Assembly (NCBI GenBank): GCA_020426345.1
Contig: JAGQQE010000015.1
Coordinates: 1-37,457 of the forward strand
Length of the DNA stretch: 37,457 nt
DNA from: Planctomycetaceae bacterium
GTDB taxonomy: Bacteria > Planctomycetota > Planctomycetia > Planctomycetales > Planctomycetaceae
Direction: 5' to 3'
In this document: one piece after another, positions 18,207-27,078 of the stretch
Layout: every line of letters starts with the position of its first letter
Position numbering within the stretch: position 1 is the first letter of the stretch
Position numbers and translations under genes: made by a program
Notes under the pieces: generated by a model
What the model saw: only the letters and a program-made list of their open reading frames with translations
Told to the model about the DNA's origin: nothing
The model's database searches: none

Positions 18207-19052
18207 TCAGAACAACCCAAACCACTTCTTGCGCCGACAACTGTTGGCTCGATTCACATCCACAACATCATTGGCGCCGACGGCTTCCAGTTTCTCCATG
18301 AGCGCATCCAGGCCTTTGGTCAGCTTGAAATTCGTTTCTTCGTCGTACAACGGAACAATGGTGTAGAAGTGAATATCCCGCTCGTCATCCAGCGACAGCG
18401 AATGAAATTCCTCCGGAACATTCAGGGGCGGCATAACCAGTGCGCATGAGAATCGGGTATTGTCGGCGTACGGTTCGGCTGGATCGCCGTTCGGTATCGT
18501 GTGTCCTGTGCCAAGCCAGGTTTCGTATTCGTGAGGTAGCCTGGCCAGCAGCTTCAGCAATCTGACCGGCCAGTAGTTCCCCTCATCTTCAAAGGCTTTC
18601 TGCGAGATCTTCCATGAACGGGGCAGACAAATCATGAGCTCCGCATACTGAAGATTCAGACATTCGTCAGGAACGGTCATTGGGCGATCGCTCATGCCGC
18701 TGGTAACAAGCGTATGAAACGGACGCTTCTTTGTGGGCTTTACCCAATGGATGTCGATGTGCACCATGTCGCTGATCAGCTCATGGAACACCATATCCAC
18801 CGGTCCCAGAAAACGTTCGATGTGGCCGGAAATGGCTTCGATATTCTGTTCATCTCCGGACACCAGATCCAGGTCCCGGCTCCTTGGTTCGTGCCGAAAA
18901 ATGCGGGTGCCATCGGGAGACGTCACCGGGTCATCCAGCGGAGGAACCTGGAGTATCATCCCGCATTTCTTACACTTCACCCGCTTTCCCGCTCGATCAT
19001 CCGGCACGCGATATCGAGCTTCACATTCATCACACCGCAGAATAATGGTCAT
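18207..19052 (-). CDS. Zinc-ribbon plus Suppressor of fused (SUFU) domain protein
   Basis: 281 residues. N-terminal zinc ribbon with Cys7, Cys10, Cys27 and Cys30 (CDEC ... CKKC). From about 70 to 260 it matches the bacterial SUFU family: VFHELISDMVHIDIHWV, RPFHTLVTSGMSDRPM, LMICLP, GHTIPNGDP and FYTIVPLYDEE. Eukaryotic SUFU is a negative regulator in Hedgehog signalling; in bacteria the role is mostly unknown and some copies serve as immunity proteins next to toxins. Its ATG overlaps the end of the upstream small gene by four bases, so the two are probably translated together. The C-terminus is Lys/Arg-rich (RRKKWFGLF). Confidence 0.88.
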   Translation of the reverse strand: MTIILRCDECEARYRVPDDRAGKRVKCKKCGMILQVPPLDDPVTSPDGTRIFRHEPRSRDLDLVSGDEQNIEAISGHIERFLGPVDMVFHELISDMVHIDIHWVKPTKKRPFHTLVTSGMSDRPMTVPDECLNLQYAELMICLPRSWKISQKAFEDEGNYWPVRLLKLLARLPHEYETWLGTGHTIPNGDPAEPYADNTRFSCALVMPPLNVPEEFHSLSLDDERDIHFYTIVPLYDEETNFKLTKGLDALMEKLEAVGANDVVDVNRANSCRRKKWFGLF

Positions 19053-19504
19053 GATTTCGCTTCCCGTGAGTCAGCGTCAGCAAACAAGCGATCAAATAAT
19101 TCCTGATCCCACTGTTTACCCCATGGCCCGTCTTTGAGTAACAGTCGCGTATATCCCGACTTCGAATCAGCTGAGAGCCAGGCCATTGCCTGACCATCCC
19201 GTAATAAAGCAACAGATTCTCCATCTTCGGACCACTGGAAGAGCCACGAGTCGCCCTCCCCAGGCGTCTGAATGGCAGCATCTGTGACGAAACCTGTCGG
19301 AGCTGGAGGTGGAGATCCACGATAAGACTGCACTTGTTTCGCAGCCGGAGCGTTGATTCGGTTGTACAGCCAAACATCCGCAACAGGTTTCCGGCCGGCC
19401 GTTTCTGTGAGATACAACCAGCCGACGATACCATTGTCTTCGACGACGGCCAGTCTGCCTGATACTGAATTGCACGCATTCAACATGAAGCCATGATCCG
19501 CCAT
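19049..19504 (-). CDS. Small protein of unknown function, translationally coupled to SUFU
   Basis: 151 residues, ATG at 19502-19504. No signal peptide or membrane helix. It contains beta-rich segments with several Trp (GIVGWLYL, DVWLYNR, GDSWLFQWSEDG, AMAWLSADSKSGYTRLLLKDGPWGKQW), suggesting a compact soluble fold. I do not recognise a family. The last four bases overlap the ATG of the SUFU gene, so co-translation and a shared role are likely. Confidence 0.75.
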   Translation of the reverse strand: MADHGFMLNACNSVSGRLAVVEDNGIVGWLYLTETAGRKPVADVWLYNRINAPAAKQVQSYRGSPPPAPTGFVTDAAIQTPGEGDSWLFQWSEDGESVALLRDGQAMAWLSADSKSGYTRLLLKDGPWGKQWDQELFDRLFADADSREAKS

Positions 19505-19700
19505 CGAAGAGCTACCCGCATCACCTGAGTTTGATACCTGAATCGGGCGACTTTATCTGTCGAATTCGCCAAAAAATCAAACGGGCCACCCTTCCTGATC
19601 CGCCAAATGACGGATTCATCGATAACCGGTGCTGGCGAACCAGTCAGACTTGAAGAACGTCTGCAGTATCAAAGCGGTACGGATGTACCGGCGAGCATTG

Positions 19701-20891
19701 TTAATACTGGATGACTTTGCGAAGCATGAAGGTGCCCGCAACTGTCAGGATGAGATTCGGTACCCACATTGACCAGGTTGGATCCAGCGTTCCCGTCTTG
19801 CACAGATTGAGCATGAGAAACATGACGGGGTAATAGACCAGCAGAATTGGAAGGAAGCACATGATAAAGCTGGTGATAAACTGACGGCGGGCCTGAAGCA
19901 TCGAGAATGGTCCACCGACAAGCGCAAAGAACAAACAACTGCCGGACATCGCCATTCGACTGTGAATTTCGGAGCGAAATCGATGCGTGTTTTGTACCGC
20001 CTGACGTTCGGCAGCCTGGTACGATACCTGATCTTCACCCGCGAGCTGACTGAAATCACCGACCAACAGGGCCATGGCTGTCTGGTTGACCTGCTGTTGC
20101 CTGGCATAGTCCAGATCTGCACCTGATTTTTCAATACCTGCCGCTAGTTCCGTCACCGTCAGGTGTCTGGCTTTGATGTTGCCGATGGTCTGAGGCAATG
20201 GCAGGGAAAATTCATGAAAATCCACGTCGCCGCTGGAATCTGATCCCGGTCGACTGAATGTGGCATTCTTCAGCATCAGCTTGATTTCCTGCCCTTCCAG
20301 ATCGAAGTGTATTTTTGCCTGCTCTGCCCGCACCGTGATCTGATCGTGGTTGCGAGTTCGATATCGAAACGTGGCGTCCATCAGTATTCGATTTCGTACC
20401 TCCAGCACCGTAATGGAATAACCTCGTTGAGGATCATTGATCAGATTCTGTGATGACAACACATCCAGAAAGATGTCCTCCATTGCCTGTGTAACAATGT
20501 TGTTGATGTTGGTAACAGCCCACGGTATGGCGAAGTTGGTCAGCCCGAACGACGCAATCGCCAGCAGAAAGCCCAGCAGAAACGCTGGAGACAGCAGTTG
20601 CAGTGCGCTGACTCCGGCGGCTTTGGCAGCCGTGACTTCCAGATCTCCCGAAATCCGACCGTACACAACGCACACGGAAAGCAGCAAGGTTGCCGGAATC
20701 GTGAAAGGCAACATGCTCGGAACGACATACGGCATGATCTGGAGTATTTGAACCGGCCCAAGACCTCGGTCTGTGGCTTCACGAAACACACCGACAAACA
20801 CAAGCATCACCGTCAACACGATGACCAGCAACGTGAAGACGCGAACCAGTTCGCCAAAGATATATCGTTGCAACAGCTTCAATCGACGCAC
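19701..20891 (-). CDS. LptF/LptG-family permease (YjgP/YjgQ)
   Basis: 396 residues from a GTG at 20889-20891 (RRLKLLQRYIFGELVRVF), the usual N-terminus of this family; the frame extends to 20996 with polar residues that do not fit. TM1-3 at about 16-37, 55-78 and 99-125 with LQIMPYVVPSMLPFTIPATLLLSVCVVYGR, a periplasmic beta-jellyroll at about 130-290, and three C-terminal helices (about 305-395). LptF/LptG dimerise with the LptB ATPase to extract lipopolysaccharide from the inner membrane and pass it to the Lpt bridge. Only one copy is here, so I do not choose between F and G. The gap to the shortened SecA upstream is about 320 bases. Confidence 0.88.
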   Translation of the reverse strand: MRRLKLLQRYIFGELVRVFTLLVIVLTVMLVFVGVFREATDRGLGPVQILQIMPYVVPSMLPFTIPATLLLSVCVVYGRISGDLEVTAAKAAGVSALQLLSPAFLLGFLLAIASFGLTNFAIPWAVTNINNIVTQAMEDIFLDVLSSQNLINDPQRGYSITVLEVRNRILMDATFRYRTRNHDQITVRAEQAKIHFDLEGQEIKLMLKNATFSRPGSDSSGDVDFHEFSLPLPQTIGNIKARHLTVTELAAGIEKSGADLDYARQQQVNQTAMALLVGDFSQLAGEDQVSYQAAERQAVQNTHRFRSEIHSRMAMSGSCLFFALVGGPFSMLQARRQFITSFIMCFLPILLVYYPVMFLMLNLCKTGTLDPTWSMWVPNLILTVAGTFMLRKVIQY

Positions 20892-21210
20892 TCCTGACAA
20901 ATCACGTCCGGAGCGAGGGTTTGATTCCCGATCAGTCGAAAACAATATGCGAAGCACATGATCGCAGCGTCCATGCGGCGAAAGTGAATGAACCAAAAGC
21001 CTCTATTCCAGGGCCATCAACCTGATGATGACGAAGGTTGCCAAACCTGACGCAGGAGTCACTGCAATTCCGCCCCAGAGTTGTGAAGGGTAAGCTTCCC
21101 GCGATTTTCTCACAATCCCGTTCCCAGAACCTGGCCAGCCCAGATTGCTCAGGCTTCCCGTTTTGGTGCCTCGCTGGATATCCTCCTGAATGGTGCATGC
21201 CGGGAAGGCA
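20892..21210. other. Gap between the SecA paralogue and the LptF/G gene
   Basis: About 319 bases; no convincing gene on either strand. A small hairpin (ATGCC, loop GGGAA, GGCAT; 21197-21211) sits exactly at the secA stop but has only a 5-base stem and no T-run, so it is a poor terminator candidate. Nothing else stands out. Confidence 0.3.
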
Positions 21211-23148
21211 TCAGCGAGCATGGCGGAACAGTTTGTCTCGATAGGAATCTCGCTGCAGCAGCTGCATGCGACCGACGTATTGCTGGCGTTCGGCTGCCTG
21301 TTGAACCCTTCGCAGCTGGGTGGCAAAATCAGCAAAGGTCTCGCCGGACGCGTCGGCTTCCCGCTGAATGGCCGCGGCAAGCCACGGGCCGTGATTTGTT
21401 AAGAGAGTGTCTTCTGCGCTGGCAAATACCTGGGCCGAACCAGGATCGCCCTGACGACCACATCGCCCGATCAGCTGACGATCCATTCGCCCGGCGTTTT
21501 GACATTCGGAGACAATGACATGAAGTCCCCCCTGTCGTTTGACATCGGGATGAAGGCTGATGTCGGTTCCGCGCCCGGCGAGATTGGTCGCAATGGTGAC
21601 AGAGCCGGGCTGACCGGCGTGCGAAACGATGTCTGCTTCGTCTGCAGTTTGCAAACCATTCAGGACCTGGTGTGGTACACGAAGCTCAGCTAACAGCCGG
21701 GAGATCACATCGGTATCGGCAATTGATCGGGTTCCAACCAGAACAGCACGTCCGGCTTTCTGCTTCCGGATGATCTCTTCTGCGATGGCATTCCATCTTG
21801 CCTTGCGGGTGGCGAAGTATCTTGTCGGCATGAGTTGTCTTGCAGATGGGACTCGCAGTGGGATCTCTTCAATCTTCAATCGATAGACTTCTTTTAATTC
21901 CTGCTCGCATCCAATTGCTGTCCCGGTCATCCCGCACAGATTGTTATAAATCCGAAAAAACCGCTGTCGTGTGATCTGAGCCAAAGGAGATTTCTCGGCC
22001 GTGATTTTCAGGCCCTCTTTCGCCTCGATCGCCTGATGCAGGCCATCCTGCCATGATCGATCCTCAAATATTCTTCCGGTTGTTTCGTCGACGATCCGCA
22101 CTTCATCGTCTTCCACCACGTAGTGCACATCGCGCCGAAACAGTAATCGGGCTCGCAGGGCCTGCTGCACGTATTCCGTCCACGGACGAATGAGCACCGG
22201 GACAGGAATCCTGACATCAGCGCTGTGGCACCGCTGAATGCCTTCACCGGTCAGCATCAGAAGTCCTGACGCTGCATCCATCTGGTAGTGCTTTTCGGGC
22301 TCCAGCTGACTCAGCAACTGCATCGCCATTTGATGAGCACTGGCATCCGGTGCGCCATCCTGAGCAGACATGCTGAGCACCAGGGGCGAACCGGCATCAT
22401 CAATCAGAACGCTGTCTGCTTCGTCAACAACGGCATATTCCAGCCCACGCTGCATAGTGAGCCGGCGGCCATCTGCTGGTTCCTGCAGTGCCTGCAGAAG
22501 TCGAGAGCCGGCCGGTCGTCGGCTCTCCTGACGAAGTGTCAGCTGGTCGCGGAGATAATCGAATCCAAATTCGTGGCCGGTTCCGTATGTCACGTCGCAG
22601 TCATAGGCCGGGAATTTCTGAATCGCTTCCACCCGCTCGGGCAGCAGTCCGGCTGTCATGCCAAGTTCTGCCAGGACCGGCGCTGCGAGAGACTGGTCGC
22701 GTTCGGCAAGGTATGTGTTTGGCGTTATCACATGTACGCCACGACCTGCCATGCCAAGATAACCAGACGCAGCGATACCCACAAAGGTCTTGCCCTCGCC
22801 CGTTTGCATCTGCGCTATTCGATTTCGGGATAACGCTGCTACAGCAAGCAGCTGGACGTCATACAGACGAATGTTCTTTGATCGACGCAGCGCTTCACTG
22901 ACCAGAGCGAGTCCGGCAACCAGCATCTCCGGTTCGCTTGTACTTCGCCCGCGAGCCAGTTCACGCCGAATGACCATCACCTCGTCGATTAGCTCATCGC
23001 GGTTCGCTGTCTTCAGCCGTTCGGCCAGGTCACGAATATGCGGGAGTAGCTGTTCGGATGGGATTTCCGTCGACAAAACAGGTGAAGCGTTTCGAAACGA
23101 CTGAGAGACGCTGGATGGACTTCTGGATGTCGAAGCTTCGTTCGGCAT
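21211..23148 (-). CDS. Shortened SecA paralogue (SecA-type DEAD motor ATPase)
   Basis: 645 residues from the ATG at 23146-23148; the frame extends to 23406, but that part overlaps the TolC-like gene and does not look like SecA. SecA motifs in order: Walker A QTGEGKT (115-121), TYGTGHEFGFDYLRD (about 187-201), Walker B VDEADS (241-246; housekeeping SecA usually has DEVDS), a PPXD-like region (about 255-400), GMTGTA, TNLAGRGTDISL, and GRCGRQGDPGS at about 560. Canonical SecA is about 850-950 residues. Here the protein ends about 70 residues after the last helicase motif, in a segment like the start of the helical scaffold, so most of the helical wing/scaffold and the zinc C-tail are absent. It follows the TolC-like gene by 50 bases. 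I infer a specialised accessory export motor. Confidence 0.88.
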   Translation of the reverse strand: MPNEASTSRSPSSVSQSFRNASPVLSTEIPSEQLLPHIRDLAERLKTANRDELIDEVMVIRRELARGRSTSEPEMLVAGLALVSEALRRSKNIRLYDVQLLAVAALSRNRIAQMQTGEGKTFVGIAASGYLGMAGRGVHVITPNTYLAERDQSLAAPVLAELGMTAGLLPERVEAIQKFPAYDCDVTYGTGHEFGFDYLRDQLTLRQESRRPAGSRLLQALQEPADGRRLTMQRGLEYAVVDEADSVLIDDAGSPLVLSMSAQDGAPDASAHQMAMQLLSQLEPEKHYQMDAASGLLMLTGEGIQRCHSADVRIPVPVLIRPWTEYVQQALRARLLFRRDVHYVVEDDEVRIVDETTGRIFEDRSWQDGLHQAIEAKEGLKITAEKSPLAQITRQRFFRIYNNLCGMTGTAIGCEQELKEVYRLKIEEIPLRVPSARQLMPTRYFATRKARWNAIAEEIIRKQKAGRAVLVGTRSIADTDVISRLLAELRVPHQVLNGLQTADEADIVSHAGQPGSVTIATNLAGRGTDISLHPDVKRQGGLHVIVSECQNAGRMDRQLIGRCGRQGDPGSAQVFASAEDTLLTNHGPWLAAAIQREADASGETFADFATQLRRVQQAAERQQYVGRMQLLQRDSYRDKLFRHAR

Positions 23149-23198
23149 AGGAATCAACAGCTCGGACAACAGCCCGCAAACAGACGGAAGACGGTTAG

Positions 23199-26100
23199 TT
23201 ATGGCCCGGTCAGCGAATGTCCGCCCGATGATTGCAACCTGCCGGATGAAGGAATCCGCTGGCCATTCATTACGGGAGGGCTGCTGGAAGGCTGAACCGC
23301 CGGTGAGTATCTGATGGCAGGTGATGGTGCGACAACAGAATTTGCATTGCCCGGGTGATTCACAGGCACTGAGCCTTGCCCCCCCGAACTGTTGACAGGA
23401 GCCCACGTCGTCTGCGAATAGGCAAGGCTTTGGTTTGATCGAGCATCCGTGGGCATCGTTGCAGGATCAGCAAAGGTCGTGGCAGTGATGGATGCTGGTA
23501 CGACATTGGTTCCACCGTCGACACGCCCATGCATTGTTTCTTCAATGCGCTGGGCCATCCACTCGGAATGCTGCGACAGAGTTTCCGGGCTGTCATGACG
23601 CGACCGAAGCAGGACGCCGGTGACCTGGCGAAGTTTGATAATTGACAATGCGTATTTGACCTGTGCGTCAACAAACGTCGATTCTTCGTCGGCCAGACGT
23701 TCGAAGCCATCCAGAAGGTCCTCCAGCAGCAGGATCGCGGAATCTTCGGCATCGGGGAGGACTTCGAATCGATCCTTCAGATAGTTGGTTTCATTCTGCG
23801 CTGCGACCATCGCCTGATAACGGCCCTGCATTTCGCGGTACGCAGTTTCCACTTCGCGATTGGCAACTTCGACTTCTGTCAAAGATGCTTCAACGGTTGC
23901 TCGAAAGACGTTAATCGAGCGTTGCAGTTCCCACTTTCGCTGTTCGTATCGAGCCCGCGCGGCGCGATTTCCCAACGGAACCTCGAATTCAAATCCAACC
24001 GTGTACCCCGGTTGCCCGCGGGTGAACTGATTGGCAATCGAAGTGTCGATACGATCCTTCGCCTCCAGCCCGGCAACGTAAGTTTTCACCAGGAAGTCGA
24101 GCTTCGGAAGCATCTCATTCCGACTTACGCCCAGGCGCACACCGGAAGCTCTCATTTGACGTATCGCGCGACTGATATCGGGCCGATTGATCAGGGCTGT
24201 GTTCAGCGAATCGTGAAGTACCGGAGCAACGGGAATCATCGCCGGCATCTCCGTCGGCATGAACTCAACCGGCCCCTGATTCAGCATGGCCGGGTCATTG
24301 ACCAGCAGCCGCAATTGCGATTCTGTATTTCTGATCGCGGTCACAGCCCGCTGCATGCGAGCTTCTGCTCTGGCTACTGCTGCGCGAGCACGCAGAATCT
24401 GTCGGGGAACAGTATCAACCTGATCTCGTCCCTCCAGTGTTTGAAGCACAGAGCGTGCGGATTCGACCAGTTTCTGACGCTGATAGAATTCCGCCCGGCT
24501 TCGGTAGAGCTGCCAGTATGCTTCCGTGACCTGGTACAGATGGTCCTGTAGTTCTGCCAGAACTTCGTCGCTGGATGAATTGGTGGTGATTCGAGCCAGA
24601 ACAATCTGGCTCTGGCTGTAAATGCTACCCGCACCATTCCAGACAGGTTGTCGAAAGCTAAGCTCCAGACGCGACGTCGACTGCGGATTCGGGACCAGAT
24701 ACGTCGAGTTGTTGTATTGGTGCCCGACTCGCTGACTGACTTCCAGTTCACCGCCGCTGGACGTCTTCTTCCGAAAGCCGCCAATGGTGCTGAATTTGTT
24801 ATCCTTGAACCGATCCGACAAATCTCCGGTGGTGAGCCGATTGCCGACAGGGTCGTTCAGATCGTCGTACGTTGTTTCGAGGAAAGTGCGCCAGTCGAAT
24901 TGGGCTTCTTCCTGCCAGACGATTCTTTGCTGCACTTCCGGTTCTGCCTGAAGTGCCAGAATCTGGGGAGAATACAGCATGGCCTGCCGGACCAGTCCGG
25001 CTGCATCTACTGTCATGGGTGTGGGCGCGATCCCCATGTGATTTCGAACCAGCGAATCCCACCACGGACGAAATTCGATGGGCATGTGCGAGCTGGACTG
25101 AGGTGTCAGGATCGTGGATTCCAGTCCCATTCGCGCCGCGCGATCCTGGTAAGAATGCAACCATCGCGGTGCATCGGATTCGACGGTGGCTCGAAAACCG
25201 GACTGACCGGGATAGTGTCCACTTCCCTGATAGCCTGGCGATGGAACGCCTGGCCGAGATTGCTGACTGAAGTTCGGGTCAATGGAATCAGGCTGTCCTG
25301 TCGGTGGCTGCCGGGAATACGATGGCCCGGGCGAATCACCAACGGGGCCTTTCCCGATGGGAACAGGGCCGTTCCGAACAGGATCGGATGTGCCTTCCGG
25401 AGTGGGATGGACCTGGTGAGGCAGCGGTATATCAGCCGTGTCAGATGATAAACCTCTCGGCAGTGAAGGCGGTTGAAAGACTGGAGCCGGTGGCACAACG
25501 GGCGGCGTTGGGTTGCCGGGGACTGACGTTTCAGGAATCGCCGAGGGTGGCTGAAGTGCACTGGTTCCAAAGACGGATTGAGCGATGCGGGATGCGTCCG
25601 AAAGGGGGGCACCGGTCACAGGATTCACCGAACCGGTCGTCTGAGGGTTCGAGGGAGACACAGTTTGCTGCAACTGTGGAAGTGCCTGTAGCCGTGGATC
25701 TGCCAGTTCTGACGACACTGAAGGAAAAGGCTGTTCCACGAAATGAGCGGGTTGCTGCTCAGGAAGGATACCGGCTGTGGGTGGTCCCGGATTGGCAGCA
25801 ATATCGGAGGACAACGATCCGTTTGCCAAAGTTTGTGACGCGCTGTTTGCCAGAGTTTGTGACGCCTCTCCCGCGGACTGAATAAGTTGCTCAGCAGAAT
25901 GTTCGGCCATCATACCGGGTTGAGAAACGATGAGCACACCCGAACGAGATGGAGCCCGACGGATGGCCGGGCTGCGGAGAGATACAGACGAAACAGGAGT
26001 ATTTGAAGTTCTGGTTGCTGGTCCTGCCGTTACTGATCCTGCCATTCTGCCGGCAGCAGGCTTGTCCGTGTACGGGTGAGCCGAACTCAAACCTGGAGCA

Positions 26101-26639
26101 TTTGTTGATTCTGCGGGATTGTTCTCTTTCGAAGACATCTCAGCCGCGATCTGACGAAACATGGCTGTCATTCGCTTTTCCAGGTCGGGATCCATTCCAC
26201 CGCCTTTGGAACTGCTCTGGGCACTTGTTTTCGATTCTGAGGGGTCTGTCATGGGAACGATCCGGGGGAACCCTCCTGGAGGGGCGACCCGGGGCGCTCT
26301 CAATGTGATGTTCGTGGGCTGACCTTCCCTGATCTGAACAGCGGCCAGATCTGACGACGGCAAGAACAGGGTTCCAGCAACCAGCACCGCACCCAGAGCG
26401 ATCGCGGTAGAACGCCTTCGTCGTGTGGAGGTAATTCTCTGAGTCGAGTCCTGTGATACAGCCGCTTGACAGAGTGAACCAGAAACCCGCCGTGGACCAA
26501 CCAGTTCGCGCAGCCAGACAGAGAGTCGTTGACGACCATCTGCTTGGACACCATGACCTTCAACCGAGTGCTGTGTCGCAGGTAAGCCCTGAGAACAGCC
26601 TTCCGTTGAGGATGATTTTGGCGAAGGAAAGTGGTTCAT
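23199..26639 (-). CDS. TolC-family outer-membrane efflux/secretion protein with long Pro/Ser-rich N-terminal arm
   Basis: 1146 residues, about twice the usual TolC length. An extended N-terminus (1-72) precedes RRRR and a hydrophobic core at about 78-96 (IALGAVLVAGTLFL), then SSDLAA before VQI, probably a signal peptide with a long n-region. Residues about 110-520 are Pro/Ser/Gly/Gln-rich and look disordered, with a short repeat SQTLANSASQTLANGS. From about 535 to 1010 comes the outer-membrane factor domain: paired long helices with LVRQAMLYSPQILALQAE, ITTNSSSDEVLAELQDHLYQ, INRPDISRAIRQMRASGVRLGVSRNEMLPKLDF, VGFEFEVPLGNRAARARYEQ, and VEASLTEVEVANREVETAYR. The C-terminal 130 residues are again low complexity. 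TolC proteins form the outer-membrane exit of tripartite pumps and type I secretion systems. No adaptor or ABC exporter is in the window. Divergent from the giant surface protein. Confidence 0.86.
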   Translation of the reverse strand: MNHFPSPKSSSTEGCSQGLPATQHSVEGHGVQADGRQRLSVWLRELVGPRRVSGSLCQAAVSQDSTQRITSTRRRRSTAIALGAVLVAGTLFLPSSDLAAVQIREGQPTNITLRAPRVAPPGGFPRIVPMTDPSESKTSAQSSSKGGGMDPDLEKRMTAMFRQIAAEMSSKENNPAESTNAPGLSSAHPYTDKPAAGRMAGSVTAGPATRTSNTPVSSVSLRSPAIRRAPSRSGVLIVSQPGMMAEHSAEQLIQSAGEASQTLANSASQTLANGSLSSDIAANPGPPTAGILPEQQPAHFVEQPFPSVSSELADPRLQALPQLQQTVSPSNPQTTGSVNPVTGAPLSDASRIAQSVFGTSALQPPSAIPETSVPGNPTPPVVPPAPVFQPPSLPRGLSSDTADIPLPHQVHPTPEGTSDPVRNGPVPIGKGPVGDSPGPSYSRQPPTGQPDSIDPNFSQQSRPGVPSPGYQGSGHYPGQSGFRATVESDAPRWLHSYQDRAARMGLESTILTPQSSSHMPIEFRPWWDSLVRNHMGIAPTPMTVDAAGLVRQAMLYSPQILALQAEPEVQQRIVWQEEAQFDWRTFLETTYDDLNDPVGNRLTTGDLSDRFKDNKFSTIGGFRKKTSSGGELEVSQRVGHQYNNSTYLVPNPQSTSRLELSFRQPVWNGAGSIYSQSQIVLARITTNSSSDEVLAELQDHLYQVTEAYWQLYRSRAEFYQRQKLVESARSVLQTLEGRDQVDTVPRQILRARAAVARAEARMQRAVTAIRNTESQLRLLVNDPAMLNQGPVEFMPTEMPAMIPVAPVLHDSLNTALINRPDISRAIRQMRASGVRLGVSRNEMLPKLDFLVKTYVAGLEAKDRIDTSIANQFTRGQPGYTVGFEFEVPLGNRAARARYEQRKWELQRSINVFRATVEASLTEVEVANREVETAYREMQGRYQAMVAAQNETNYLKDRFEVLPDAEDSAILLLEDLLDGFERLADEESTFVDAQVKYALSIIKLRQVTGVLLRSRHDSPETLSQHSEWMAQRIEETMHGRVDGGTNVVPASITATTFADPATMPTDARSNQSLAYSQTTWAPVNSSGGQGSVPVNHPGNANSVVAPSPAIRYSPAVQPSSSPPVMNGQRIPSSGRLQSSGGHSLTGP
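25804..25864 (-). repeat. Short in-frame tandem repeat inside the TolC-like gene
   Basis: The word TTTGCCAAAGTTTGTGACGC is followed 21-24 bases later by TTTGCCAGAGTTTGTGACGC, differing at one base. On the coding strand it encodes two copies of ASQTLAN in the disordered arm. It is a small coding duplication, not a CRISPR unit. Confidence 0.6.
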
Positions 26640-26913
26640 GAATATCTGTGGGGACTATTCCTGTATGGAGTTCGGCCATGCTCGCATCGCGAGGTGACGG
26701 ACCAAGGCGCGAACGGAACGTCCGCGTTGTCCTTACAAGTCGTCTGTTTTGGCCATGAGGCCTCAGTGAAATCCTGCGCCGAGACAATCGTTCCTTTCGG
26801 CATATTCGGTTCGACCGGCAAATATCGCTCAGTTTGCCAAATTGGAGCGATTAGTCCTTCCTCGCGGCAGGAAATGCCGGTCGTTCGCATCCTTCTGATC
26901 TGATCAGTCAGGC

Positions 26914-26926
26914 GTGAGTTTCTCAC
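26914..26926. repeat. Inverted repeat GTGAG-TTT-CTCAC
   Basis: Perfect 5-base arms around a 3-base loop in the divergent control region. Possible protein-binding site or small hairpin; no protein is assigned. Confidence 0.35.
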
Positions 26927-26990
26927 TTGGTGAACTGGGGATTCACAGCCGGGTTTTTCTGCACTGTCATTTCTGTGGACTAGTTTTTCA

Positions 26991-27004
26991 TCAACGTTCG
27001 TTGA
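26991..27004. repeat. Inverted repeat TCAACG-TT-CGTTGA
   Basis: Perfect 6-base arms around TT, about 75 bases before the giant gene start. The size and position fit an operator for a dimeric regulator; this is inference. Confidence 0.4.
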
Positions 27005-27078
27005 AATCCGTCCGGACCAGACGGTCTGAACGATGCGACGGGCGATCACTGGTGCTGCAAGACCAGTAGAAAGACAAA

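Larger units (their letters stand above)
26640..27078. promoter_or_regulatory. Divergent control region between the TolC-like gene and the giant surface protein
   Basis: 439 bases without a convincing gene, placed between two divergent starts. It holds two perfect short inverted repeats: GTGAG-TTT-CTCAC (26914-26926) and TCAACG-TT-CGTTGA (26991-27004), plus the palindrome CTGATCAG (26900-26907). The second lies about 75 bases before the giant gene's GTG and could be an operator. The promoters themselves cannot be placed with confidence. Confidence 0.4.

Noticed and set aside
21197-21211. Possible terminator hairpin at the end of the SecA gene
   Set aside because: Only a 5-base stem, overlaps the stop codon and lacks a T-run.
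21003-21380. 125-codon minus-strand frame between the SecA paralogue and LptF/G
   Set aside because: It overlaps the 3' end of the SecA frame, has Cys/Pro-rich composition and shows no domain, so I treat the gap as non-coding.
25804-25864. Possible CRISPR-like direct repeat
   Set aside because: Only two copies with almost no spacer, in frame within a coding region; it is a protein-level duplication.
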